Positions 1 to 9,906 are shown, counted from the stretch's first letter. The stretch: DNA of 64,000 nt from Rhizobium tumorigenes (GCF_003240565.2 NZ_CP117256.1:682001-746000); one strand, 5' to 3'. Made by a program: numbers and translations. The notes: generated from the letters alone by a model not told the origin.

Positions 1-129
1 CGACGGACAAACAGCGTGAGCCCCACATGTCACAAAGTGTGACTCATCGTACTCTCCATCTTCTCGCGCCGGTGGGTGATGCGGAACTGAACGATTTCCG
101 AGCGCTTCAACGTTGGCCCAACAGCATGT

Positions 130-1569
130 TCATGCGTGGTCAACAATTTCGAACCTGCCGCGGCCGACGGAAATTCTCATCCCCAATGTCAGAAGGGAAA
201 GCGCGTAGGTGACTGCTCCCGCGCCAGACACAAACACCAATTCAACGGCATGGTTCAATGGATACCCGACCAGTTGGTGACGCAATGCTAGAACGATAAC
301 CGCCATGCAGCCGGTGGCTACCCCCACCTTCCAGAGATTCTTTAATTGAGCACCTATGTCGAGCGCCAGCAATCGGCGGGTCTCCGCAACGTAGAAACCG
401 AACATGATGACAGACAGGAGCACCCTGGCAATGCTCGCGCCAATGTAGGAATAGAGGAAGATTCCAGTCGAAATTAGAATAACCCGCAATATCAGGTCTA
501 TCGCGTTAAGCTTGAAGAGAATATGGGGGCGGTTCAGCGCCAACTCCACCGAATAAAGGGTTTGGAAATACGGCATTGTGATCACTGACAGGGCGAGGAT
601 GCTTAGTGCTGGGCCAGCAGCTTCCCATTTTGCACCAAGCAGTAAATTCGTCAGCAAATCTGCCGTTAGGGAAATGCCCACGCAGATCGGCAACGATATC
701 AACATCGCAAAACGGGCAGCTTTTAGAAATGCAAGCTTGAGGCGCTCCCCATCGCCAGAAATACGCGAAAATGCTGACATAACGGACTGCATGGCAGGCC
801 CAATCACACTCTGTGATGGCAACCCAGCCAAGTCGCTTGCGACAGCGTATCGGCCAAGTGTTGCATTATCTGTGGCCGCTCCGATGAAAACGCGATCGAA
901 TTGCCAATTCAATGCGGAGACAAGCTGAGAGCCACTGAACCAACCTATAAAACTGGAAAAGTCTGAGAAACGTGCCAGTGAGAGAGCCGGCCTGTAGGGT
1001 GCAAGCACATAGGATACGATCGCAGCAATGATGCAGTTTGACACAAAATTCGCTGCGATCGCCCAATATCCACCGCCCAATAGAACAATAGAAATCGTCA
1101 AAAAGAACGAAAAAAATTTGCCGCTGAACTCCATCAGGAAGGTCCGTCTAAAGTCCAAATCACGCGCAAAATGAACCATCGCGGGGCTGTTGAAACCCTT
1201 GGCGAAGGGACCAACAGTCAAGACTGCGACAAGGGGTACAAGCGCGCTGTTATCATTGAAGAATGAAAATGGCCATGCAGCGCAAAAGACGATGATCGCA
1301 ATCAGTACGCTTCTGAGGATGCTCAATGTAAAGCCAGTATCGAGATGCGTTTTGTCGATTGTTTCTAAGCGCAGGAGCGCTTGGGTCACGGGCATCTCGA
1401 GCACAGTGTCGACCACTGCAACGAGAGACATACCTAAGGCGGCAAGCCCGAAGTCCGACGGTGTTAAAATCCGTGCCAAAACCAGCAATGTGAAGAAATC
1501 GACTATTTTCCCTGCAAACCGCGAGACGATCAGCCAGCTGGCACCCTGAACCGCTTTAAAGGCAAGCAT
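130..1569 (-). CDS. Wzx/ExoT-like polysaccharide flippase
   Basis: Integral inner-membrane protein of about 480 residues with repeated hydrophobic segments over its whole length and the N-terminal pattern (short amphipathic stretch, then ARILTPSDFGLAALG) typical of the polysaccharide_synt/MVF family. Members flip lipid-linked oligosaccharide repeat units across the inner membrane. The reading frame extends to a GTG at 1608, but no ribosome site precedes it; the ATG at 1569, followed at once by the amphipathic segment, is the better start. It diverges from the flavoprotein and glycosyltransferase genes at 2.0 kb, so it probably serves the same exopolysaccharide. The family is clear; the substrate is not readable from sequence. 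Confidence 0.85.
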   Translation of the reverse strand: MLAFKAVQGASWLIVSRFAGKIVDFFTLLVLARILTPSDFGLAALGMSLVAVVDTVLEMPVTQALLRLETIDKTHLDTGFTLSILRSVLIAIIVFCAAWPFSFFNDNSALVPLVAVLTVGPFAKGFNSPAMVHFARDLDFRRTFLMEFSGKFFSFFLTISIVLLGGGYWAIAANFVSNCIIAAIVSYVLAPYRPALSLARFSDFSSFIGWFSGSQLVSALNWQFDRVFIGAATDNATLGRYAVASDLAGLPSQSVIGPAMQSVMSAFSRISGDGERLKLAFLKAARFAMLISLPICVGISLTADLLTNLLLGAKWEAAGPALSILALSVITMPYFQTLYSVELALNRPHILFKLNAIDLILRVILISTGIFLYSYIGASIARVLLSVIMFGFYVAETRRLLALDIGAQLKNLWKVGVATGCMAVIVLALRHQLVGYPLNHAVELVFVSGAGAVTYALSLLTLGMRISVGRGRFEIVDHA

Positions 1570-2063
1570 TATGGCTCGCTCGGCTGTTACGTGACGAAAT
1601 TCGGCCACCCAACGTTACTTTCAGAAGATAGTGGCGGACAACTCTCGGCAAAAAACAGAAATCAGAACAAATCTTCGAATGCGACCTCTGTAAGGAGGAT
1701 CCCACGGACAGAAAGACCGGTGTCGCCCGAAGTCGAGCTTTGGAACTGGGGGCATCAAGGCGTTGGCGCTGCACTTATCCATCCTTTAATCGCGAAAAGA
1801 TCAGTCAAGTACGAACAGAGACGTCGAAGAGCGCTGGAAATGTATCGCCGAGACGTATCACATATGTCAACATATAGGCCAGCGGATATCAATCCGTCTA
1901 CTCGGCATAGTCACAAAGAATTTCGAATATTACGACAAAGTTCGTTGCTGCGCACGACAATAAATTAAATAGCAGGAAAGATATATGTCTTGTTGCGGCA
2001 ATTCGACTTTAAATAATTTTTTTTTGAGATATTATGGATATAGCGGTGATGTGGGGACGTTTT
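1570..2063. other. intergenic region between divergent genes
   Basis: About 490 bases between the flippase and the flavoprotein gene. Open frames here have no recognisable product and no convincing ribosome site. The part next to the flavoprotein gene, about 1960-2035, is AT-rich with a run of T residues, as expected of a promoter region. No specific promoter or operator could be assigned. Confidence 0.5.
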
Positions 2064-3401
2064 ATGACTGACAACGTTATTCATCCGGACCGCGACTCTT
2101 ATTTGCTCACCGAGGAATTCGACGCCGTTGTACTTGGCGCTGGAATTTCGGGACTTGTGTCGGCAGCGATTTTATCGCGTCAAGGATATCGTAATGTTCT
2201 CATTATTGACGACTATAAACACGTGGGTGGAAATCACTTAGACTGGTCTTCAAACGGTTATACTTTTGATATCGGCAGCTTAATTTTTCAGGACGATTCA
2301 CCACTCTTGTCCTATTTCCCAGAATTGCTGCCGCTGTATCTGCCGATAGAACCAGAGTGGGCGCGATTGAACCCGCAGGGACGGGTGACAAGCTACCCAA
2401 TCTCGATACGGGATGACATCTTCGCTAGTGGCCCCGTGGGCACCGTCAGGATATTCGCATCGGTGATCTTTTCTCGTCTGTTCAGGCGCCGAATGGAAAA
2501 TGCGCACGACTTTGCACGCTTCTGGATAGGCGATTACCTCCTGAGTCGTTCTGGCCTGGATTCGTATATGCAGCGTTTTTACGGCGTCTCGACCACAGAG
2601 ATCGATATCGATTTGGCCAAAAAGCGCATGATGTGGATCAGCGAGCACGCGTCTTTGAGAACTCTTTTATCGCGTTTACTCCCGCGACCACTTCCGGGCA
2701 AGCCCAATCGGCAGTTAGCCAGGCCTAAAGCCGGCTTCAGCGCTTTGTACAAAGTGGCTGTTGACAAGCTTGAGACCGAGGGGGTCGCCGTCAGTTTGTC
2801 GGCGCAGATGAGAAGCATTGAGAAAGTTGGCAGTCAGTTTCGGTTGCGCACGAAGGATCGCATCGTCGTCACCCAACGACTCATATCAACCATTCCGATC
2901 GAACAGACGGTCGCTCTATGCGGCTTGGACCCCGGCCCTGCCCTCGAAACAATCACGCTGATCGGACTGTTTTTCAGCTTCAAAGGCGACCGCGGCTTCC
3001 GCCAGCCTATTATCTACAATTTCTCATACAAAGGCGCTTGGAAGCGGTTGACCATGTACTCGGATTTTTACGGTCTGGTCGACGCTCGAGAGTATTTTGG
3101 TGCCGAGGTCATCGCCCATCATGCAGGCGGTTCGATTGAGAGCGCTGAAGCAGATTTTCGTGAACATGTCTCTGAAAACGGCCTGTTCAAGGGAGAGCTT
3201 AGGTTGGAGGGCGCCCAAGTGCTTGACCAAGCCTATCCTATCTATCGACGGGGAGCCGCTCAACACGCAGCAGACGCAATAGAAAAACTACGCGCATTCG
3301 GTATTGAGTCTTTCGGTCGACAAGGCGGCTTCAATTATCAACCCACTTCACGCTCTTCAACTGTGGAAGCGGAAGAAGCGCTCCGTCCATCAGCGGCTTA
3401 A
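2064..3401 (+). CDS. FAD-dependent oxidoreductase, UDP-galactopyranose mutase/protoporphyrinogen oxidase-like
   Basis: About 445 residues with an N-terminal dinucleotide-binding motif (VVLGAGISGLVSA), the following acidic strand end (LIIDD) and the GGN pattern found in UDP-galactopyranose mutase and amine-oxidase-type flavoproteins. These proteins use bound FAD to act on a nucleotide sugar or lipid-linked sugar. The frame opens at an ATG at 2034, but the ATG at 2064 has a GGGGA ribosome site seven bases upstream and is preferred. The next gene, a GT4 glycosyltransferase, starts about 100 bases downstream on the same strand, so this is probably a sugar-modifying step in exopolysaccharide synthesis. 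The exact reaction is unknown. Confidence 0.7.
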   Translation: MTDNVIHPDRDSYLLTEEFDAVVLGAGISGLVSAAILSRQGYRNVLIIDDYKHVGGNHLDWSSNGYTFDIGSLIFQDDSPLLSYFPELLPLYLPIEPEWARLNPQGRVTSYPISIRDDIFASGPVGTVRIFASVIFSRLFRRRMENAHDFARFWIGDYLLSRSGLDSYMQRFYGVSTTEIDIDLAKKRMMWISEHASLRTLLSRLLPRPLPGKPNRQLARPKAGFSALYKVAVDKLETEGVAVSLSAQMRSIEKVGSQFRLRTKDRIVVTQRLISTIPIEQTVALCGLDPGPALETITLIGLFFSFKGDRGFRQPIIYNFSYKGAWKRLTMYSDFYGLVDAREYFGAEVIAHHAGGSIESAEADFREHVSENGLFKGELRLEGAQVLDQAYPIYRRGAAQHAADAIEKLRAFGIESFGRQGGFNYQPTSRSSTVEAEEALRPSAA

Positions 3402-3502
3402 CTGTTTGCTACAATGCCCGCATCGTTGCCTGGCCTAACATGGCGATAATCAGACCATGTCTTGAAGGTCTTGCAATCACCACAAAACACCCGGAGGCGT
3501 AT

Positions 3503-4576
3503 TTGCGCATATTGCATATTCTCAATCACACAAATCGCTCCAATGGGCATGTCCATGCAGCAGTGGATCTTGCTTGCGCTCAGGCGAAGGCAGGACACAG
3601 CGTCTGTCTGGCCAGCGGGGGTGGAGATTTCGATCAGTTGCTGTCCGAAAACTCGGTATCGCAGACCACTCTTTCCCATCAGCGCTCGCCCTTATCCGTA
3701 CTCAAGTCAATTGCCACCTTGCACGCTTTTGTCCGAAACTGGCGGCCAGATATCGTTCACGCCCATATGATGACGAGCGCGGTGCTCGCATGGCCGGTGT
3801 GCAAGATCGCGGGCGTTCCTCTCATCACAACCGTCCACAACGAGTTTGAGAAAAGTGCCATCTTGATGGGGTTGGGTTCACGTGTCATAGCGGTGAGCGA
3901 CGCAGTCGGCGCTTCGATGATTAAGCGGGGCATTAACGCTCGACGCTTGCGTGTGGTGTTGAACGGAACAATCGGTTCTGCCCGTTCCGGCAACCGAACC
4001 CGTGTTGAATTGGCCTTGCAATCTCCCAGCGTGCTTTTTGTCGGCGGCCTGCACCCCAGGAAGGGGCTTCCAGATCTGCTTGAGGCATTCGGTATAGCAC
4101 ACCGGGATGTCCCAAAGTCGAGGTTGTATGTGATTGGCGGCGGGCCGTTCGAGCAAGAATACCGCGACATGGCTTCAAGGATGGAGTGTGCCGGCGCCAT
4201 TCTTTTTATGGGGCCCCAAGATGATCCCTTCAGTTGGATGGCAAGTGCGGATATTTTTGCACTGCCATCGCATGCCGACCCCGCTCCGCTTGTGCTTTCG
4301 GAAGCGCGTGAGGCCGGCTGTGCAATCATTGGTGCGAACGTCGATGGCATACCGCAGTTGCTTGAATTTGGTGCTGCAGGATTGCTAGTCGAACCGGGAG
4401 ACGTCGTAGGCTGGGCAAGAGTACTTCGAAATTTGTTTGAAAGTCCGTCTCTGGTTGAGGAATGGCAACGTAAGAGCCAGTTTAACATCGAACGGATGAC
4501 TATTGAGCGCGTCGCTGCCGAAACGCTCGATGTTTACACCGGTGCCCAGCGTGACAAGCAAACTCGCCGATCGTAA
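3503..4576 (+). CDS. GT4-family glycosyltransferase
   Basis: GT-B fold glycosyltransferase of about 357 residues. The N-terminal half has the glycine-rich acceptor region and the DIVHAHM motif; the C-terminal half has the donor-site signature FVGGLHPRKGLPDLLEAF and the E-x7-E region around PLVLSEAREAG. It should transfer a sugar from a nucleotide donor to a lipid-linked glycan on the cytoplasmic face. The frame is open from an ATG at 3440, but that has no ribosome site. A TTG at 3503 has GGAGG five bases upstream and begins exactly where the family fold begins (RILHILNHT), so TTG is taken as the start. The GH16 gene follows within 60 bases. Confidence 0.85.
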   Translation: MRILHILNHTNRSNGHVHAAVDLACAQAKAGHSVCLASGGGDFDQLLSENSVSQTTLSHQRSPLSVLKSIATLHAFVRNWRPDIVHAHMMTSAVLAWPVCKIAGVPLITTVHNEFEKSAILMGLGSRVIAVSDAVGASMIKRGINARRLRVVLNGTIGSARSGNRTRVELALQSPSVLFVGGLHPRKGLPDLLEAFGIAHRDVPKSRLYVIGGGPFEQEYRDMASRMECAGAILFMGPQDDPFSWMASADIFALPSHADPAPLVLSEAREAGCAIIGANVDGIPQLLEFGAAGLLVEPGDVVGWARVLRNLFESPSLVEEWQRKSQFNIERMTIERVAAETLDVYTGAQRDKQTRRS

Positions 4577-4628
4577 GCGGCCCCACTTACCTGACAACAA
4601 AATGATAGTGATAGACCTGGAGGTTGCA

Positions 4629-5561
4629 ATGGCAGTTCTGAAATCACGGCGCGACTTGTTGATTGGATCGGCAGTGCTTGCCGCGGCAAGCAGCTTGATC
4701 ATGATAGGCGCAGATGTCCAAGCTGATGAAACCGAAGACCCGACCAGGGACATGTCGCTGGCATTTGACGAAAACTTTGCCATGTTGGATCCCGCCATAT
4801 GGTACGCCGGCGCAAAACCAAGCACATCCGATACAGGTTTTTACGGACGATCCGCGTTCAGTCGGATCAACGGCGAAGATGGCTACAATCCCTATGCGAT
4901 CATTGATGACCCTTCGACAGAGAATGGCAAGGCACTGCAAATGTCCGTCCGCCATCTCGGTCGCCAAATGAACGTGCCAAATTATTACGGTAACAACAAT
5001 CCAGAATATCAGTGGGTATCTGGCAATATCCAAACAGCCAAGCCCGATGGCACAATCCTGCAGGGCTGGCGAGAGGGATATTTCGAAGCAAGAATTTGGT
5101 TTCCGGCCCATTTCCTGACCTTCCCCGCGTTCTGGCTGATGAACGGCAGAAGCATTCTTAACCCAAAGACCAGCGTCGAGCTCGACATCGTTGAGCAAAA
5201 GGGAACGGAAACTGATCTGTATGGGGCTTACCTGCACGAGTGGGGACAACCGAACGAGCATCACCAAGGCGTTGGTGTTCCGACCGGCGTCGATATCACC
5301 AAGGGATATTTCCGCTACGGACTTCTTGTGAAAGACTCAAAGTTCAGGCTTTATTTTGAGCGCAAGCCGGTTATCGATCCCGAAACCCTGGAGCCGGTAA
5401 ACTGGACGATCGGCAGAGCAGCTGAAATGCAGTCGTATAACGATGTATATTGGCCGATACTAACATTGGCGCTGCGGACCGACGTTCCCTATCCCAGTCA
5501 GTTGGATCCACACGATTATGAGGCCCATATGCGCGTTGACTATGTCAGGGTCTACACTTGA
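4629..5561 (+). CDS. Tat-exported GH16 family glycoside hydrolase
   Basis: 310-residue secreted endo-glycanase of family 16 (laminarinase, ExoK and carrageenase clan). The N terminus carries a twin-arginine signal (SRRDLL at residues 6-11), a hydrophobic stretch and a VQA cleavage site near residue 32. The catalytic ExDxxE motif is present as ELDIVE, with E184 and E189 as nucleophile and acid/base and D186 between them. The frame is open from 4503, inside the upstream gene, but the ATG at 4629 has GGAGG at 4619-4623, five bases away, and is followed directly by the Tat signal. In rhizobia such enzymes trim exopolysaccharide to low molecular weight; that role is inferred from the neighbouring glycosyltransferases. 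Confidence 0.9.
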   Translation: MAVLKSRRDLLIGSAVLAAASSLIMIGADVQADETEDPTRDMSLAFDENFAMLDPAIWYAGAKPSTSDTGFYGRSAFSRINGEDGYNPYAIIDDPSTENGKALQMSVRHLGRQMNVPNYYGNNNPEYQWVSGNIQTAKPDGTILQGWREGYFEARIWFPAHFLTFPAFWLMNGRSILNPKTSVELDIVEQKGTETDLYGAYLHEWGQPNEHHQGVGVPTGVDITKGYFRYGLLVKDSKFRLYFERKPVIDPETLEPVNWTIGRAAEMQSYNDVYWPILTLALRTDVPYPSQLDPHDYEAHMRVDYVRVYT

Positions 5562-5591
5562 ACTGACACCGTTATTTATGTCGTGCCACAC

Positions 5592-6395
5592 TTACTGATT
5601 TGGATTAGGACCGGGGTAGAGCGAAGAGGTTCGACCACTCAGATAATAGCCAACCATGCCTATCCATTCTTTCGCAGCCACGCCAAAAAGTGATGCGTTT
5701 GCTTCCGGCTGAGATATGTCAAACCTCAGGCTCTCCGTTCCTATTGTGCGATAATCAGTCACCCATGGTGTGACTTCGATACCGAGGTTACGGAATATTC
5801 CAATTGACCGCGGCATATGGAAGCCGGAGGTAATGAGAAGGCAGTGAGACAAGCGGTTGGCCTCAAGCAGTTTCTTAGTATTGATGGCGTTCTCAAAAGT
5901 CGTGCGGGAGGTGCTGTCTTGCAGCAGCCTGTCATGCTTGATTCCAAAAACAGTGAACATCCTCTCGGCGATGATTCCATCTCCCAGGTAGCCGCCGGTA
6001 ATAAAACCGTCCCCTCCTGATACGATAAGGCGCATAGCAGAAAACTTGTTGGCCAGTCGCAGTGCTTCCACAAACCGGTCCCCCGCATCCGTCATTTCGT
6101 ATCGCCCTCGGACGGTATCGACGTCGTTGGTAAAACCACCCCCCAATATGATGGCGCACTGGACATCGAGTGGATCAGCAGCCGGGCGCGGAAAGCGATC
6201 CTCCAAAGCTTGAATCAGGACAACCCCGGTTGTTGTGAACAATGCGACAAGCAGAATGGAAATCGGCACCAAGACAAGCAACAAGCTGAGCCGTCGTCTG
6301 CGCAGCCAAATGGCGACGAGTGCAAAGACGCAAAATATCAGAGAAAGAGAAAAAGGTTGCAGTAATATCCAAATGACCTTTGAAATAATAAACAT
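5592..6395 (-). CDS. YdcF/ElyC/SanA-family (DUF218) membrane protein
   Basis: 267 residues with two N-terminal hydrophobic segments (about 1-30 and 38-60) followed by a DUF218 domain: the AIILGGG strand near residue 84, the SGGDG loop, the conserved region around RLLQDSTSRTTFENA, and LITSGFHM. ElyC and SanA in Escherichia coli affect envelope integrity and lipid-carrier use; the biochemical activity of the family is not settled. The ATG at 6395 is preceded by a good GAGGGAAG ribosome site. It converges with the GH16 gene, leaving about 30 bases. A role in polymer assembly fits the location but is inference. Confidence 0.85.
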   Translation of the reverse strand: MFIISKVIWILLQPFSLSLIFCVFALVAIWLRRRRLSLLLVLVPISILLVALFTTTGVVLIQALEDRFPRPAADPLDVQCAIILGGGFTNDVDTVRGRYEMTDAGDRFVEALRLANKFSAMRLIVSGGDGFITGGYLGDGIIAERMFTVFGIKHDRLLQDSTSRTTFENAINTKKLLEANRLSHCLLITSGFHMPRSIGIFRNLGIEVTPWVTDYRTIGTESLRFDISQPEANASLFGVAAKEWIGMVGYYLSGRTSSLYPGPNPNQ

Positions 6396-6648
6396 CTTCC
6401 CTCACCGAAAATCATTAATATTATAGGGAGTCCGACCCGTTCAAACGACGTCTCTATCGAGATTCCCTCGCCGATGCCAATGTCCCAACAGGGGTCCGCG
6501 ATCAGCCAACCACCTCGGCAGCCTCATGTATGGTTCGCACCGGTCTCATGTGACGGTTGACAGAAGAGCTCAGAAGCCTCCCCTTCAGTGCGAAGCGCAG
6601 ACAACCTTGCGCTACTGGCTCGCCACACTTTCTAACCGAGTGGGGAAC

Positions 6649-7788
6649 CTAAAACGCCAGGATATCACCTATTCCCACTGGCGCCCTGCCTGCAGCGGTC
6701 AGTATCGCCGCTGCATGGACATCAACGACCTGATCGACGTCAAAGCGAGCAACATAGGCTTTCCGATAGTCTGAATGCGTTTTCTCATAGCGCAGATTAT
6801 CGACATAATACGCCATAGCGTCCACCAGTTGATCAATCTTATCTGGCTGCACCAAGCGTCCCAGCTTTTCGTCAGTTAGGATGTCGCTGGGACCGAACTG
6901 GCAATCAATAGAAACCACTGGCAGGCCAAATCGCAGAGCTTCGCAAATGGCCAGCGACCACCCTTCCCAACGCGATGTTGAAACAAAAACGTCGCTCGCT
7001 GACAATGCGGGAGCTGGATTGCCCGGAAAATTGTCAAACGTAACGACGGATTGCAAGTTGAGCTGCAAAACTTGTTGCCGCAACGCTGCCTCGTCTTCCC
7101 CATATCCCACGACTCTCAGCCTCACATTCTTGCGTGTTCTTACCAATTCCGAGAATGCAGATATGAGAATATCCTGCCCCTTCTGATGCGTGAAGCGACC
7201 GACATTAACGAAGGTCACGAAGTCCTGATCGATGGCGCAATTCGATTGATCGTCGAAACGCCTGACGGGATTTGGCAGCCAGGTCTGCCGAACCTCACTG
7301 CCAAACATCTTTCTAAAGCTTTCCAGCTGCCGCGGCGACGTCCCAAAGACGTCGGACACACGCCGCAAAAAATAGAACTTCATGAGGAAGAACAACACTT
7401 TCGCCTTCCAGTGACTCCGTTCCCTATGCGGATTTCCGTGCAAATAGACGGCGATACGTCGAGAGATACCAAGACACGCGATCATCACGAGCACTGTAGG
7501 TTCTATCTGAGGCACCACGACGAGCTGGTAGTCCTTGCTTGCCACGGTGCGCCGGCAAATCTGCATCATATGAAGAGTATTTCGGCTGATGCGGGTTATT
7601 TCGTTATAAGCCGGGCGCGTTTTGGGCCGGTTCTCGTGCTCCGATGTGTAGAGGACATCTAGTTCGATTGAGGTACCGAACTTGCGACTAATTTCAGAGC
7701 AAATTGTGTGTAAGACATGTTCTACGCCCGCAAAGGACTTTGTATTTTGCTGTATATATAAGACTTTTATTCTACTATTTGCGGCCAT
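6649..7788 (-). CDS. GT4-family glycosyltransferase
   Basis: 379-residue GT-B glycosyltransferase. The donor-domain opening is VNVGRFTHQKGQDILISAF at about residues 190-210, and the conserved glutamate region appears as WEGWSLAICEALRFGLPVV. A preceding arginine-rich segment may dock it to the membrane. It should act on the cytoplasmic face of the inner membrane in exopolysaccharide assembly. An AAGGA sequence lies upstream of the ATG. Upstream of it is a long AT-rich gap, so it is probably transcribed on its own. Donor and linkage cannot be read from the sequence. Confidence 0.85.
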   Translation of the reverse strand: MAANSRIKVLYIQQNTKSFAGVEHVLHTICSEISRKFGTSIELDVLYTSEHENRPKTRPAYNEITRISRNTLHMMQICRRTVASKDYQLVVVPQIEPTVLVMIACLGISRRIAVYLHGNPHRERSHWKAKVLFFLMKFYFLRRVSDVFGTSPRQLESFRKMFGSEVRQTWLPNPVRRFDDQSNCAIDQDFVTFVNVGRFTHQKGQDILISAFSELVRTRKNVRLRVVGYGEDEAALRQQVLQLNLQSVVTFDNFPGNPAPALSASDVFVSTSRWEGWSLAICEALRFGLPVVSIDCQFGPSDILTDEKLGRLVQPDKIDQLVDAMAYYVDNLRYEKTHSDYRKAYVARFDVDQVVDVHAAAILTAAGRAPVGIGDILAF

Positions 7789-8426
7789 TAACGATATAAA
7801 TCCTTCTAACGAGTCAAAACCCTATTAGACTTTTTTTACCCGTTCCTTAGACAATACGACTGCCTATCAACACTCGCAGGCTGAGTATCTGCGCACGATC
7901 TCGAGCAATTGTCTTTTCTACCTTTAGTGCAGATCAACGTGCAATTGAATTGTTATTTTCCTGGAAAAAGAATGACGTCGTGCATGGGTGCCCCAATATC
8001 CAGAGACGCAGCGCGAGCGGATACTGTACCGTAACTTGCTCACGAGGGGCCGAGCGCCCTCTTAAGGCGACACAACGCTATATTCGGATCAATTGGAAAT
8101 GCGGTCGAATTTGCGCACGCCATTTTAAAACGCCTTAGCCTTCAAAATATCTTCTATTGTGTAGTCGCAAAATATAATATTAGTCTATACTTACTAAGTG
8201 CATTATACATCGGTGCCTATCTAATTATTGTAAGAATTTTGTGGAATGACAATCTTGAATGTTCGCTTTCATACTTGAATGATACAATATATTAACCCAT
8301 TAATGGCTTCATCGACGCTGCGAATGGCCTTTTGAATTTTGATTCGGGGCGAAGCAATACGAAGCCGGTGATCATAGCCAGAACGGTGCGATCTCCTCGC
8401 TAAAACAAGCTTCTGGGGGATCTGGC
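7789..8426. other. AT-rich intergenic region between divergent genes
   Basis: About 640 bases with no supported gene. The first half has mixed composition and only a 62-codon frame without a ribosome site. From about 8150 to 8340 it is strongly AT-rich and includes a 10-base palindrome, CCATTAATGG, at 8297-8306. This resembles promoter DNA of rhizobial polysaccharide genes, but no specific box could be identified. Confidence 0.5.
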
Positions 8427-9881
8427 GTGGTTTCTATTTCAAGGTGCGCTCCTGCCATCCTTCTCGTTCTTTCGGGCTGCGTCAGTGGCCCTGATTACAA
8501 ACCGCCAGTCATGGCATTGCCGGCCACATTTTTAGAGTCGAGCGCCGGGTTTTCTCCTGGTACCGTCTCCCAAACGTGGTGGCTCGCTTATAGCGACAAA
8601 ACACTAGAGGCGTTTGTAGCCAGGGGACTTTCTCAGAATATTTCCATTCTATCCGCAATTGAGGCAATCAACGCAGCGCAAAGCGATGTTGTCGTTGCTG
8701 GATCTGGTGGATTACCGAACCTTGCACTTGGCGTAGACCAAACCGTACACGGTGAAAGCGGAGGCCTCCGCACCACAGCAAGCACAATCAGCACAACTCG
8801 GGGTGCCGCAACGTCTTCATGGCTACTCGATTTCTTTGGGCAGTATCGTCGCGCCCGTGAGGGCGCGTTGGACACACTCGATGCTGCCTTTGCGACTGTC
8901 GATGTCAGGCGACTGGCTTACGTGCAGGACCTGGTTACCGGATACGTGAATGCGCGCTACTACCAGGTTCGTATTTCGATCGCCCGGGAAAACCTAAAAT
9001 CTCGACGGGAGACGCTCGATCTCACAAAGTTCCAGCTTAGTGCCGGCGCGGCTTCGCGGTTGGACGTTGTTCAGGCGGAAGGATTGGTCAACTCGACGCT
9101 TTCCGAAGTTCCCGGTTTGGAAGTAAGCTATCGTCGCGAGGTTCACCACATAGCGACCTTGCTGGACACGCCGGCAGCCGAAATTCTAGAGTTGATGAAA
9201 GGCGGCGCAAAGCAGCCAGCATACCGAGGTGTCGTCTCTGCGGGTGTACCAGCGGATCTGATCCGTAATCGTCCGGATGTGCGGCGTGATGAAAGACAAC
9301 TCGCCGCCGCCGTCGCACAGATAGGAATCGCTCAAGCCCAGCTGTTGCCCAGTATCACGCTCAGTGGCAGTATCTCCCCATCTTATATCCATACGGCCGG
9401 ACGCGGCGGAGGCTTGACCACCTGGTCTTTCGGCCCGGCGCTAAATCTGCCAATTCTCGATGGTGGTCTGCTGCAGGCAAACGTAAAAATTGCCCAATCT
9501 AATGCCAAGGCCGCCTATCTTGCATGGAAAGCGACTGTGCTTACCGCTGTCGAGGAAGTCGAAAACGGCTTGGTGGCAGTCAACCGCGACCCACAAACAA
9601 TAGCAGCGCTGCGGGCTCAGGTTAAGTCCTATAGCGAAGCTGTGTCTCTTTCGACGTCAAGCTATAAGGACGGCGCGTCCTCGTTACTGGATGTCCTTGA
9701 CGCACAACGCTCCGTTACCAATGCCCAGCAAAATCTAGCTGCCGCAGTCCAGCAACTTGCAATCGACTACGCAGCTTTAAATGTTGCCATCGGTGCCGGG
9801 CTTAGCTTACCCGCTGCTAGTAAGGACCAGTCTGGTCCCGCTTCCGAAAACCACCTTGCAAAACTTGGTCCTGCCGAATAG
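8427..9881 (+). CDS. NodT/OprM-family outer-membrane efflux lipoprotein
   Basis: 484-residue outer-membrane factor of the TolC superfamily. It begins with a lipoprotein signal whose lipobox is LSGC, followed by GPDYKPP, the usual mature N terminus of NodT/OprM proteins. Two OEP repeats follow, with the helical segments ARENLKSRRETLDLTKFQ and the IRNRPDVRRDERQLAAA region marking the boundary between the halves. The start is GTG at 8427 with a GGGGGA site. These proteins form the outer-membrane duct for RND or ABC pumps. No inner-membrane pump or periplasmic adaptor gene lies next to it, so it either works with a remote pump or exports products of this cluster. Confidence 0.92.
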   Translation: MVSISRCAPAILLVLSGCVSGPDYKPPVMALPATFLESSAGFSPGTVSQTWWLAYSDKTLEAFVARGLSQNISILSAIEAINAAQSDVVVAGSGGLPNLALGVDQTVHGESGGLRTTASTISTTRGAATSSWLLDFFGQYRRAREGALDTLDAAFATVDVRRLAYVQDLVTGYVNARYYQVRISIARENLKSRRETLDLTKFQLSAGAASRLDVVQAEGLVNSTLSEVPGLEVSYRREVHHIATLLDTPAAEILELMKGGAKQPAYRGVVSAGVPADLIRNRPDVRRDERQLAAAVAQIGIAQAQLLPSITLSGSISPSYIHTAGRGGGLTTWSFGPALNLPILDGGLLQANVKIAQSNAKAAYLAWKATVLTAVEEVENGLVAVNRDPQTIAALRAQVKSYSEAVSLSTSSYKDGASSLLDVLDAQRSVTNAQQNLAAAVQQLAIDYAALNVAIGAGLSLPAASKDQSGPASENHLAKLGPAE

Positions 9882-9906
9882 GCAAAATTGCCGATAAAGA
9901 TCCGGT

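Noticed and set aside
1591..1968. Plus-strand frame of 125 codons upstream of the flavoprotein
   Set aside because: No ribosome site, no hydrophobic or domain pattern; composition like random translation.
8297..8306. Palindrome CCATTAATGG as an operator
   Set aside because: A single 10-base palindrome in AT-rich DNA is expected by chance often enough; no second copy or known family site.
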